From Muribaculaceae bacterium (GTDB lineage Bacteria; Bacteroidota; Bacteroidia; Bacteroidales; Muribaculaceae), in the NCBI GenBank assembly GCA_029051445.1, contig JAIDKP010000229.1, positions 1-6,710 on the forward strand: a stretch of DNA of 6,710 bases. The letters are read 5' to 3'. Below the pieces are notes generated by a model. It was given only the letters and a program-made list of their open reading frames with translations, did not search any database and was not told the DNA's origin. Both the position numbers and the translations under genes were made by a program. Positions 1 to 6,710 of this stretch are shown here, one piece after another (position 1 is the stretch's first letter; every line of letters starts with the position of its first letter).

Positions 1-1127
1 GAAGAAGGTATATATGCGCCTATCTGGGTGTTGAGCATATGATAATCAAGCGAGGTGTGGGTGTAGCTGTTCTGTGTGCCAATGGTCAGCTGTCCGTGCC
101 ATAGAGGGCTGTTCATGTATAGTTTGCCTGCCCATAGGGTCGATTTTCGCTTGTCAGTGGAGTTTACATCGGTGTTGATTGATTCGGGATAGGTGGTGGA
201 TATACTGTTGTTGCCTTTCGATTGGCGGAAGTTGCCGTCGAAGTGCAGCAGATATCTGTCGGCGAAGCAGTATTCGTAATATGCTGATATAAGATGACTA
301 TATGAGCGAGTCTGCTTGTCAATCTCACGGCTCATGGCAGGAGTGTTGTCCAGCCACTCACCGCCTGAATTATTGAAGCGTCCATGTTCGGGGCTGTAAT
401 TGTAGTATGCGCCAAACGACTGTGTGCCATTGATGTAGTTGGCGCCTGCTTTGACGAAGCCGGTGGTCGTCGGATAGGAGTTGTGCTGACTGCTGCCAAC
501 TACAGTTTTCTTGCCGTCATAGACGAGTGTGTTGGTGGTACTGCCTTTGGCAAGTGAATTATTGCGATTTATCCTTGCATCGGCAAATAATTCCCAGCTT
601 CCGGTTCTGTAGGCCAGTGCGATATTATCCATTACCGACAATTTACGGCGTTGTTGTAGCTGAAGCTGATCGGTCAGCGATATGCCTTGCATGAAGTTTC
701 GTCGGGTTGTAATTTTGATTACAGCTCCGGTAGTACTCGCATATTCCGCCCCGGGTGCCATGAGTAATTCCACTTTTTTTAGATTGGATGATAGAATTTT
801 CTGCAACTCATTGTCATCGTGCATCGGTCGGCCATCGATGTAAATTTCAACATTATTCCTGCCGGTAACGCTGACGGAGTTGTCCTGCACTTTGATCATT
901 GGGAGCTGTGCAAGCACGTCGAGAGCATTTCCAAGTCCCGATAGATTTGTGCCTGGGATTAACGACACGAGTGTTGATCCGACAACTTTTGTTGCGGGTT
1001 GCTTTGCGGTGACTACAACTTCAAGCAATTCACGTGTGAGGCTGTCGGTTGTTTCCTGACTCTGTGCGTGACCTGATCCGGTAACAATAAATGCAATCAA
1101 GGTTGCAATGAATGTTCTGGCGTTCAT
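1..1127 (-). CDS. Outer membrane beta-barrel protein, TonB-receptor-like, partial (C-terminus outside window)
   Basis: Reading the minus strand from the ATG at 1127-1125 gives 375 codons with no stop before the window edge, so this is the N-terminal part of a longer protein. Residues 1-21 look like a signal peptide (hydrophobic core, GHA then Gln22). An EVVVTA stretch at about residues 36-41 resembles a TonB box or the start of a plug. Residues 36-145 resemble a plug domain: IYIDGRPM at 95-102, VELLMAPGAEY at 119-129 and GAVIKITTRR at 134-143. From about residue 150 alternating polar/aromatic strands suggest the beta-barrel. This matches the Bacteroidota 'outer membrane beta-barrel family protein' group. 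It has no N-terminal carboxypeptidase-like domain as in SusC, and no SusD partner is visible. Such proteins sit in the outer membrane; the substrate cannot be told. It lies downstream of the regulator gene at 1274-2257, in the same direction, after a 146-bp gap. Confidence 0.85.
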   Translation of the reverse strand, partial: MNARTFIATLIAFIVTGSGHAQSQETTDSLTRELLEVVVTAKQPATKVVGSTLVSLIPGTNLSGLGNALDVLAQLPMIKVQDNSVSVTGRNNVEIYIDGRPMHDDNELQKILSSNLKKVELLMAPGAEYASTTGAVIKITTRRNFMQGISLTDQLQLQQRRKLSVMDNIALAYRTGSWELFADARINRNNSLAKGSTTNTLVYDGKKTVVGSSQHNSYPTTTGFVKAGANYINGTQSFGAYYNYSPEHGRFNNSGGEWLDNTPAMSREIDKQTRSYSHLISAYYEYCFADRYLLHFDGNFRQSKGNNSISTTYPESINTDVNSTDKRKSTLWAGKLYMNSPLWHGQLTIGTQNSYTHTSLDYHMLNTQIGAYIPS

Positions 1128-1182
1128 GTGAGTGATTTTTTTTGACGTGAAATTACTCACCGACACTCTGTCAATGCAAAAT

Positions 1183-1256
1183 AAAAATCTGACTTGTGAG
1201 ACTGTAATTGTTTAATAATCCAATGGATATAGTTTTTAGCTCAGGAAAAATCTGAC
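1183..1256. repeat. Spaced 11-bp direct repeat upstream of the outer membrane protein gene
   Basis: AAAAATCTGAC occurs at 1183-1193 and again at 1246-1256, 63 bp apart. A second short word, ACCGACA, occurs at 1159-1165 and 1255-1261, overlapping the second copy of the first word. Both lie in the 146-bp gap between the two minus-strand genes. The only promoter-like word in the gap is a degenerate minus-strand TTATTTTG at 1184-1177, and it lacks a good -33 partner, so I do not call a promoter. The repeats could be regulator sites or chance; the short length keeps confidence low. Confidence 0.3.
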
Positions 1257-1273
1257 CGACAGTGAAACCTGTA

Positions 1274-2257
1274 TTAGAATACGCTCATGATATCAGGGCA
1301 GACAGTCGCCACAGACTCTTTAAGGCGTGATTTTAATCTTGATTTCCGTTTGTAGATCACATCTACCGATTCGCCGAGGAGCAGACTTATGGTGCGTGTC
1401 GAAAGTCCGCTTGCAAGATACACTAATAGATGATAATCGTCTGTCTTGAGGTTTGGGCAGCTGTTTTTGACTGTTATAAGAAGATTGTTGCGGCAGTCGT
1501 TTACAGCCTGCTCCATTTTGTCAAAAGAGTCTGTGCGTACAGCCTCGATTTCGCTTTTTACTTTGTCTATAATCGCCTTTCGCTCAGATTTTGTGCCTTG
1601 CGATTCGTAGTAGATCTGACATAGCGAGTCGATTAGGGTAAAACGGTTTTCAAGCATTCGGTGGAGCTTGGTTCTCAGGCGGTTTACATCGTCGTAGCTT
1701 GCATCTATACGGCTTTTGAGCCCGGAGGCTTCGGCTATAAGTGTCTCGTTTCGCAACGATTGCACCTTGATGCGCTGGCGCATCCATAATATAATTCCGG
1801 TCGCCATCAGCAGAATGGCAAACCCCGCAAATATATATAGCTGGTGTTTTGCCCTTTCTTTGTAGAGTAGAAATTCTTTTTCTTTCTGGAGGTAGAGAGC
1901 GGTCGCAAGTGCATTGGTGCCGTCTGTTGACTTAATCAATGCTTTAAGTCGCGATGCTTTTTGAAATTCATCATGTCTGTTATGCCGCCTGTAATAGTCA
2001 ATAGCGATATCTACTATTGTATCGGTCGGAGCAGAGATGTGATTGGCCACCATGGCCTCGCTGTATAAAAGCGCCCATCGCGCCATAGTTGCCGAATCCT
2101 GAAATTCAGAAACGTCCATACTGTTAAGTCGGGAGAGGGCAGTATTAGGATCGCTCTGCATCAAGTGCTGGGCTTCATCGAGTGCCACGGGCATTGAGGT
2201 CGAATAACTGCAGCCTGCAACAGTCAGTAGTATCGCTATGTAAAGCATAATGCGCAT
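1274..2257 (-). CDS. Membrane-anchored regulator: lipobox, short TPR-like periplasmic domain, TM helix, coiled coil, LuxR-like HTH
   Basis: This 327-residue protein begins with a lipoprotein-type signal (LTVAGC, lipidated Cys16). Residues 25-50 (LDEAQHLMQSDPNTALSRLN) match the opening helices of the Bacteroidales tetratricopeptide regulator family. A hydrophobic helix at about 140-159 crosses the membrane and is followed by basic residues (RQRIK). A predicted coiled coil spans roughly 163-250. Residues 272-314 form a LuxR/GerE-like helix-turn-helix (YHLLVYLASGLSTRTISLLL, then VIYKRKSRLKSRL). The inferred topology is a periplasmic sensor and a cytoplasmic DNA-binding end. Known relatives are usually longer, about 500-600 residues, with several TPR units; here that part is only about 120 residues. 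Met4 (2248) is an alternative start. The neighbouring outer membrane protein gene downstream is a plausible target. The ligand and target DNA are unknown. Confidence 0.8.
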   Translation of the reverse strand: MRIMLYIAILLTVAGCSYSTSMPVALDEAQHLMQSDPNTALSRLNSMDVSEFQDSATMARWALLYSEAMVANHISAPTDTIVDIAIDYYRRHNRHDEFQKASRLKALIKSTDGTNALATALYLQKEKEFLLYKERAKHQLYIFAGFAILLMATGIILWMRQRIKVQSLRNETLIAEASGLKSRIDASYDDVNRLRTKLHRMLENRFTLIDSLCQIYYESQGTKSERKAIIDKVKSEIEAVRTDSFDKMEQAVNDCRNNLLITVKNSCPNLKTDDYHLLVYLASGLSTRTISLLLGESVDVIYKRKSRLKSRLKESVATVCPDIMSVF

Positions 2258-2261
2258 ATTG

Positions 2262-2292
2262 CAAAATTAAGAATAATGCTTAAAGTCGCATA
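2262..2292 (-). promoter_or_regulatory. Predicted Bacteroidota promoter for the regulator gene
   Basis: On the minus strand TAATTTTG (2269-2262) is an exact match to the -7 consensus TAnnTTTG. Nineteen bases upstream lies TATG (2292-2289), three of four matches to the -33 TTTG element. The spacing fits, but the -7 box ends only four bases before the ATG at 2257, so transcription would start at or next to the start codon. Either the mRNA is nearly leaderless, Met4 is the true start, or the match is chance. Confidence 0.4.
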
Positions 2293-2327
2293 AATCGTCT
2301 CAGAAAAATATGAAATAAGACACACTT

Positions 2328-2351
2328 TATTCTGGCATGTATTCTGGCATG
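2328..2351. repeat. Exact 2 x 12 bp tandem repeat (TATTCTGGCATG)
   Basis: TATTCTGGCATG occurs at 2328-2339 and again, directly abutting, at 2340-2351, with no mismatch; flanking bases do not extend it. The 12-bp period is close to one DNA helical turn, as in tandem operators bound by dimers on one DNA face. It lies about 70-93 bp upstream of the predicted start of the regulator transcript. A binding role is inference; a slippage duplication is the simple alternative. Confidence 0.6.
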
Positions 2352-2400
2352 AGGCGTGCTTATGGTGGTAAATGTGCAATAATGTCTGTAAAAACAGTTT

Positions 2401-2420
2401 TCTGATTTCACTCAATCAGA
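2401..2420. repeat. Inverted repeat, 7-bp arms with 6-bp spacer
   Basis: The arms TCTGATT (2401-2407) and AATCAGA (2414-2420) are perfectly complementary around a TCACTC spacer. It lies about 74-93 bp upstream of the predicted clpP operon transcription start, a usual place for an activator site. The arms are AT-rich, and although an A/T tract flanks it, the stem is too weak for a convincing intrinsic terminator. An operator is the more likely reading. Confidence 0.4.
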
Positions 2421-2459
2421 TAAAAAAGTGCGATTTCGGCAAAAAAAGAATCTGTAGAA

Positions 2460-2489
2460 TTTGATTGCAATTATTTTTTTGTAATTTTG
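2460..2489 (+). promoter_or_regulatory. Predicted Bacteroidota promoter of the clpP-clpX-recQ operon
   Basis: TTTG at 2460-2463 and TAATTTTG at 2482-2489 match both halves of the Bacteroidota housekeeping promoter (TTTG, about 19 bp, TAnnTTTG). The 18-bp spacing is close to the norm. The predicted start of transcription is near 2493-2495, leaving a leader of about 130 nt before the clpP ATG. This is the best promoter match I found in the window. Confidence 0.6.
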
Positions 2490-2493
2490 GTTT

Positions 2494-2623
2494 AGAATAT
2501 CGTCCGTTGCAGAAACATGTAGGCCCTTTCAGTGGTTTCATAAAATTGACAGCGGCTTCATTTTTTCCGCCGGTGGCGGGATTGTAGCATCTGCTTTTAC
2601 GGACTTTACATTAAACTATATTT
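2494..2623 (+). promoter_or_regulatory. Predicted structured 5' leader of clpP mRNA
   Basis: Two distant segments can pair: GTCCGT (2502-2507) with ACGGAC (2599-2604), continuing after an asymmetric internal loop as GCAGA (2509-2513) with TCTGC (2590-2594). That is eleven pairs enclosing about 76 nt. Inside, CCGCC (2567-2571) pairs with GGCGG (2575-2579) over a GGT loop, extendable by a U-G and a U-A pair. The inner hairpin is not followed by a T-run, so it is not a terminator. ATG immediately followed by TAG at 2517-2522 gives a minimal start-stop unit, probably chance. I recognise no known riboswitch family. No Shine-Dalgarno sequence precedes the clpP ATG, as is common in this phylum. Confidence 0.4.
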
Positions 2624-3307
2624 ATGCAGGATTTTAGAAAATTTGCAGTTGGGCATCTTGGGATGAACGGTCTGGCTCTTGACCAGTATCAGTCGGCTGT
2701 GTCGGCACAAGTCACTTCCAGCTACATTTCGCCTACAATTATTGAAGAGCGCCAGCTCAATGTGGCTCAGATGGATGTGTTTTCCCGTCTTATGATGGAT
2801 CGTATAATCTTTCTCGGGACAGATGTCAACGACTACACCGCCAATGTCATACAGGCTCAGTTGCTTTATCTCGACTCGGCTGATCCGGGCAAAGATGTGT
2901 CTATCTATATAAACTCGCCCGGCGGATCGGTTTATGCCGGTCTGGGCATATATGACACGATGCAGTATATCTCGAGCGATGTGGCTACAATCTGCACAGG
3001 CATGGCCGCGTCTATGGCTGCAGTATTGCTTGTGTCGGGAACACAGGGAAAGCGCTTTGCCTTGCGTCATTCTCGTGTCATGATCCATCAGCCTATGGGA
3101 GGTGCCCAGGGACAGGCTTCCGATATAGAGATTACCGCGCGCGAGATCCAGAAACTCAAGAAGGAACTGTATCATATTATTGCCGATCATTCGGGACAAC
3201 CGTTTGAGAAGGTCGAGCGCGACAGCGACCGTGACTATTGGATGACCGCAGCCGAGGCAAAAGATTACGGCATGATTGATGAAGTGCTGATCAGAGCCAA
3301 GCACTAA
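2624..3307 (+). CDS. clpP: ATP-dependent Clp protease proteolytic subunit ClpP
   Basis: This is the serine peptidase that forms a double-ring chamber and cuts proteins unfolded by ClpX in the cytoplasm. The 227 residues carry the full catalytic triad by alignment with E. coli ClpP: Ser130 in GMAASMA, His155 in MIHQP and Asp204 in SDRDY. The conserved INSPGG oxyanion-side segment is at residues 97-102 and [12 protein letters not shown] at 159-170. The extra N-terminal stretch (about 19 residues longer than E. coli up to Ser130) has the MxDFRKxA...HLGMNG pattern of Bacteroidales ClpP, supporting the ATG at 2624; part of it may be removed on maturation. clpX starts 10 bp after its stop codon, so the two are surely cotranscribed. 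A long antisense reading frame over this gene is a codon shadow. Confidence 0.97.
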   Translation: MQDFRKFAVGHLGMNGLALDQYQSAVSAQVTSSYISPTIIEERQLNVAQMDVFSRLMMDRIIFLGTDVNDYTANVIQAQLLYLDSADPGKDVSIYINSPGGSVYAGLGIYDTMQYISSDVATICTGMAASMAAVLLVSGTQGKRFALRHSRVMIHQPMGGAQGQASDIEITAREIQKLKKELYHIIADHSGQPFEKVERDSDRDYWMTAAEAKDYGMIDEVLIRAKH

Positions 3308-3317
3308 ACAGAAACCG

Positions 3318-4604
3318 ATGGCTAAAAAGAAAGAAGAAATACCAGGTTGCTCGTTTTGCGGACGTCCGGGCACGATCGCCGATCTTATACCCTCGGGCGA
3401 TGGCTCGAGCTTTATCTGCATAGATTGTGTGGATAATATCTATCACACTCTTGAGCAGATGGATATGATAGCCCCGTCGAAACACAAAAGCCAGAAAAGG
3501 GGCAAAAAGGGCGCGGATGCGGCATCGACTGAGATTACACTCGACACAGTGCCTTCGCCGCGTGAGATCAAGACTTTTCTTGATCAATATGTGGTCGGTC
3601 AAGACGATGCGAAAAAGTATCTGTCGGTTGCGGTCTACAACCACTACAAGCGGTTGCTGCAGCCCTCAGGCAAAGATAATGGTACTGACAATGTAGATAT
3701 TGAGAAAAGCAATATTGTCATTGTGGGTCCCACAGGTACCGGAAAGACCCTTCTGGCAAAAACCATAGCCCGGCTGCTTAATGTGCCGTTTGCTATTGTC
3801 GATGCCACAGTGCTTACAGAAGCCGGATATGTCGGAGAGGATATCGAAAGCCTGCTCACGCGTCTGCTTCAGGCGAGCGACTACGATGTCGCACGTGCGG
3901 AGAAGGGTATTGTCTTTATTGATGAGATCGATAAGATCGCGCGAAAGGGCGATAATCCGTCAATAACCCGCGATGTGAGCGGCGAAGGTGTCCAGCAGGG
4001 GCTTCTCAAGCTTCTCGAGGGCTCGGTGGTCAATGTACCCCCACAGGGAGGACGTAAGCACCCCGACCAGCCTATGATCGCGGTGGATACAAAAAACATC
4101 CTGTTTATCTGCGGAGGAGCCTTTGAGGGCATAGAGCGCAAAATCGCACAGCGACTCAATACCCATGTGGTCGGTTATTCAACTGATCCGACCCGACAGA
4201 GGCTTGAACGCGAGAACATGATGCAGTATGTCGCCCCGCAGGATCTGCGGTCATTCGGTCTGATCCCTGAGATTATAGGCCGTCTGCCCATTCTGACACA
4301 TCTGCTGCCTCTTGACAGAGATGCGCTGCGTAAAATACTGACCGAACCTAAGAATGCTATAATCAAACAGTATGTGAAGTTGCTCGAGATGGATGGAGTG
4401 AAGCTGGTGTTTACACCGGAAACGCTTGATCTTATCGTTGACAAGGCGATTGAATATAAGCTCGGAGCCCGTGGATTACGCTCGATAGTGGAGACTGTGA
4501 TGATCGATGCTATGTATGAAATACCGGCTTCCGATGTCAAGGAGTTCACTGTCACACGTGACTACGCGCTCTCAAAGCTTCAGAACGCCAACTTCGAGAT
4601 TTAG
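3318..4604 (+). CDS. clpX: ATP-dependent Clp protease ATP-binding subunit ClpX
   Basis: ClpX is the AAA+ hexamer that recognises tagged proteins, unfolds them and passes them to ClpP. All parts are present in the 428 residues: an N-terminal zinc-binding domain with Cys11, Cys14, Cys34 and Cys37; a basic linker at about 55-68; Walker A GPTGTGKT at 137-144; pore loop GYVGED at 170-175; Walker B FIDEID at 200-205; the RKH pore motif at 246-248; the arginine finger in EIIGRLP (Arg322); and sensor 2 GARGLR at 383-388. The ClpP-docking IGF tripeptide of E. coli corresponds to VGY at about 285-287. The length is normal for the family. It is 10 bp after clpP and 35 bp before recQ with no terminator between, so one operon is likely. 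Confidence 0.97.
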   Translation: MAKKKEEIPGCSFCGRPGTIADLIPSGDGSSFICIDCVDNIYHTLEQMDMIAPSKHKSQKRGKKGADAASTEITLDTVPSPREIKTFLDQYVVGQDDAKKYLSVAVYNHYKRLLQPSGKDNGTDNVDIEKSNIVIVGPTGTGKTLLAKTIARLLNVPFAIVDATVLTEAGYVGEDIESLLTRLLQASDYDVARAEKGIVFIDEIDKIARKGDNPSITRDVSGEGVQQGLLKLLEGSVVNVPPQGGRKHPDQPMIAVDTKNILFICGGAFEGIERKIAQRLNTHVVGYSTDPTRQRLERENMMQYVAPQDLRSFGLIPEIIGRLPILTHLLPLDRDALRKILTEPKNAIIKQYVKLLEMDGVKLVFTPETLDLIVDKAIEYKLGARGLRSIVETVMIDAMYEIPASDVKEFTVTRDYALSKLQNANFEI

Positions 4605-4639
4605 AACCCCGAGACATTAACAGCAAAAGCGATAAGCCG

Positions 4640-6710
4640 ATGACTCCTAACAAAACCAAATTACACGAAGCCCTCAAGACTCACTTTGGCTTTGATACCT
4701 TCAAAGGCAATCAGGAGAAAATCATCATGTCGCTTCTCAATGGCAATGACACGTTTGTGCTTATGCCTACGGGAGGCGGTAAATCGCTTTGCTATCAGTT
4801 GCCGGCCCTTATGAGCGAGGGGACAGCTATCGTCATATCTCCCCTCATCGCTCTGATGAAAAATCAGGTGGATGCGATGAGATCTTTCAGCGAGGACGAC
4901 GGCGTGGCACATTTTCTCAATTCATCGCTCAACAAGTCCGCGGTGGAGAAGGTCAAGGCCGATATATTGTCGGGTAAGACCAAAATGCTCTACGTGGCTC
5001 CGGAATCTCTTACCAAAGAAGAGAATGTCGAGTTTCTCCAGAGTATCCCGGTCTCGTTCTATGCAGTGGACGAGGCGCACTGCATCTCGGAGTGGGGACA
5101 TGATTTCCGTCCTGAATACCGACGTATAAGACCCATCATCAATATCATAGGGAAACGCCCTGTGATAGCGTTGACAGCGACAGCGACTCCAAAGGTTCAG
5201 CATGACATACAGAAGAATCTGGGTATCATGCAGGCCGGTGTGTTCAAGTCGTCGTTCAACAGGTCCAACCTGTTCTATGAAATCAGGCCGAAGACTTCGT
5301 CGATCGACCGTGATATCATCAGATTCATAAAGGGGATGGAGGGCAAATCCGGAATTATATACTGTTTCAGCCGCAGGAAAGTGGAGGAACTCACCGAGTT
5401 GCTCACTGTGAACAATATTGCGGCTTTACCCTACCATGCGGGAATGGACAGCGCTACCCGTTCGGCCAACCAGGATGCTTTCATATTGGAGAAGGTCGAG
5501 GTGATAGTCGCTACCATCGCATTCGGTATGGGTATTGACAAACCTGATGTGAGATTTGTTATACACTATAATATTCCGAAGTCACTTGAAGGGTACTACC
5601 AGGAGACCGGTCGTGCCGGTCGTGACGGAGGAGAAGGATATTGTCTCACTTTCTATGCACAGAAAGACATCCAGAGACTGGAGAAATTCATGCAGGGAAA
5701 GCCTGTCTCTGAGCAAGAGATAGGTCATCAGTTACTTGCCGAGACAGCAGCCTATGCCGAATCTTCGGTTTGCCGGCGTGTTTCGCTGCTGCACTATTTC
5801 GGCGAAGAATATGACCGCGACAACTGCGGTAATTGCGACAATTGCATTAACCCCAAGAAAAGAGTGGAAGCAAAAGATGATTTATGTGCCGTTATTGAAA
5901 CGGTGATTGCTCTTAAAGAAAAATTCAAGTCAGAACAGATTGTGGACATCCTGCTTGGCAAGGCTACTGCTGATGTGAAAAGCTATGGCCACGACGAACT
6001 TGAGGAATTTGGTTCTTTGGACGGAACAGATCCGCGTTATCTGAATGCTGTCATACGTCAGGCCGATATTTCCGGCTATCTGACGCGCGATATAGACAAT
6101 TTCGGAATACTTCATGTCACACCTAAAGGAAAAAACTTCCTGAAGCATCCTGTATCGTTTAAGGTTGCCGAGGATAATGAGTTTACCGAGGAGATAGAAG
6201 AGGCTCCCGTAAAGAGTGGTGCAAGCTGCGCGGTTGATCCGGAGCTATATTCGATACTGAAAGATCTGAGAAGGAAGATTGCCAAGACAAATGATCTTCC
6301 TCCTTATGTCATTTTCCTTGATTCATCGCTCGAGGGAATGGCCACTACATATCCTGTGACGATGGAGGAGCTGCAGAATATTCCCGGAGTCGGAGCAGGC
6401 AAGGCAAAGCGATATGGCGAGAATTTTCTGAAAGTCATAAAGCAGCATGTCGAGGACAATGAGATCGAACGTCCGGAGGATCTGAGAGTGCGCATGGTGC
6501 CGAATAAGAGTAAACTCAAGATCTCAATCATTCAGGCCATAGACCGCAAGATCGCTCTCGATGAGCTGGCCCTCAACAAGGGGCTTGAATTCAGTGAACT
6601 GCTGGACGAGGTCGAAGCGATTGTATATTCCGGTACTAAGATAAATATCAATTATTATATCGACGAGATGCTCGACGAGGATCAGCAGGACGAGATTTTC
6701 GACTGGTTTA
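4640..6710 (+). CDS. recQ: ATP-dependent DNA helicase RecQ, partial (C-terminus outside window)
   Basis: RecQ is a 3'-5' DNA helicase used in recombinational repair and restart of stalled forks. The frame is open from the ATG at 4640 to the window edge, 690 codons plus one base. Domains in order: helicase core with motif 0 around Gln25, Walker A TGGGKS at 44-49, DEAH at 144-147 followed by the aromatic-rich loop WGHDFRPEY, TATAT at 179-183, motif V FGMGIDK at 295-301 and motif VI QETGRAGRDG at 321-330; a zinc site of Cys378, Cys396, Cys399 and Cys402; a winged-helix RQC domain to about 505; an HRDC domain at about 533-607 (IPGVGAGKAKRYG at 581-593); and a C-terminal helical extension from about 620 typical of Bacteroidota RecQ. 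Relatives are somewhat over 700 residues, so probably only the last few tens are missing. It follows clpX by 35 bp with no terminator. Confidence 0.95.
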   Translation, partial: MTPNKTKLHEALKTHFGFDTFKGNQEKIIMSLLNGNDTFVLMPTGGGKSLCYQLPALMSEGTAIVISPLIALMKNQVDAMRSFSEDDGVAHFLNSSLNKSAVEKVKADILSGKTKMLYVAPESLTKEENVEFLQSIPVSFYAVDEAHCISEWGHDFRPEYRRIRPIINIIGKRPVIALTATATPKVQHDIQKNLGIMQAGVFKSSFNRSNLFYEIRPKTSSIDRDIIRFIKGMEGKSGIIYCFSRRKVEELTELLTVNNIAALPYHAGMDSATRSANQDAFILEKVEVIVATIAFGMGIDKPDVRFVIHYNIPKSLEGYYQETGRAGRDGGEGYCLTFYAQKDIQRLEKFMQGKPVSEQEIGHQLLAETAAYAESSVCRRVSLLHYFGEEYDRDNCGNCDNCINPKKRVEAKDDLCAVIETVIALKEKFKSEQIVDILLGKATADVKSYGHDELEEFGSLDGTDPRYLNAVIRQADISGYLTRDIDNFGILHVTPKGKNFLKHPVSFKVAEDNEFTEEIEEAPVKSGASCAVDPELYSILKDLRRKIAKTNDLPPYVIFLDSSLEGMATTYPVTMEELQNIPGVGAGKAKRYGENFLKVIKQHVEDNEIERPEDLRVRMVPNKSKLKISIIQAIDRKIALDELALNKGLEFSELLDEVEAIVYSGTKININYYIDEMLDEDQQDEIFDWF

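Larger units (their letters stand above)
2258..2623. other. Divergent intergenic region between the regulator and clpP
   Basis: This AT-rich 366-bp stretch separates the minus-strand regulator from the plus-strand clpP operon. I find no credible coding sequence in it. It contains a predicted promoter for each direction, a 12-bp tandem repeat, a 7-bp-arm inverted repeat and the clpP leader, each listed separately. In many bacteria, including Bacteroides, the trigger factor gene tig lies directly before clpP; no remnant of it is visible here. Confidence 0.7.

Noticed and set aside
1..1127. SusC-type receptor of a polysaccharide utilisation locus
   Set aside because: The N-terminal carboxypeptidase-like domain typical of SusC is absent, and no SusD, glycosidase or sigma/anti-sigma gene is in the window.
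1156..1200. CTCAC/GTGAG and GACA/TGTC inverted words before the outer membrane protein gene
   Set aside because: Arms of only four to five bases are expected by chance and no second copy supports them.
1430..1624. Plus-strand frame of 64 residues opposite the regulator, with hydrophobic stretches
   Set aside because: It is the complement of coiled-coil and HTH codons of the minus-strand gene; hydrophobic residues arise from the complement of charged codons.
2386..2400. CTGT-AAAA-ACAG followed by TTTT as a small terminator
   Set aside because: The stem has only four pairs with a weak core and no gene on the plus strand ends upstream of it.
2565..2581. GC-rich hairpin as an intrinsic terminator
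   Set aside because: The T-run precedes the stem rather than following it, on either strand a U-tract is missing downstream, and termination here would cut off the clp operon.
2606..3421. Long minus-strand reading frame (271 residues) opposite clpP and the start of clpX
   Set aside because: It lies fully antisense to clpP, whose catalytic triad and family match are clear. The translation is rich in His, Cys and Arg with no recognisable domain, as expected for a codon shadow.
4175..4555. Minus-strand frame of 126 residues inside clpX, rich in Ser and Arg
   Set aside because: It is antisense to the conserved AAA+ C-terminal region of clpX and has no independent start signal or domain.

Overview
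The window looks like chromosomal DNA of a member of the Bacteroidales (phylum Bacteroidota). I infer this from four things: the ClpP/ClpX/RecQ gene order and sequence style, the outer membrane protein type, the lipoprotein-TPR-LuxR-like regulator type, and two matches to the Bacteroidota -33/-7 promoter (TTTG ... TAnnTTTG) with no Shine-Dalgarno sequences before the genes. A gut family such as Muribaculaceae is plausible, but the sequence alone does not settle it.

Left half, minus strand. Positions 1-1127 hold the N-terminal 375 residues of an outer membrane beta-barrel protein of the TonB-receptor-like type (signal peptide, plug, start of barrel), cut by the window edge. Upstream of it, in the same direction, 1274-2257 encodes a 327-residue membrane-spanning regulator. 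It has a lipobox, a short periplasmic domain related to the start of Bacteroidales TPR regulators, one transmembrane helix, a coiled coil and a C-terminal LuxR-like helix-turn-helix.

Centre. Positions 2258-2623 (366 bp) form a divergent intergenic region. It holds a predicted promoter for each side, an exact 2 x 12 bp tandem repeat, a 7-bp-arm inverted repeat, and a roughly 130-nt clpP leader that can fold into a long-range stem plus an inner hairpin.

Right half, plus strand. clpP (2624-3307), clpX (3318-4604) and recQ (4640-6710, cut at its 3' end) are tightly spaced and read as one operon. ClpX unfolds proteins and feeds them to the ClpP peptidase chamber. RecQ is a DNA-repair helicase that follows clpX in Bacteroides genomes. 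The trigger factor gene tig, which usually precedes clpP, is not present; the divergent regulator lies there instead.

Most of the window is ordinary housekeeping DNA. The parts worth a second look are in the divergent intergenic region and in the regulator/outer membrane protein pair. I see no RNA genes, insertion sequences, CRISPR arrays or clearly new defence-type system.
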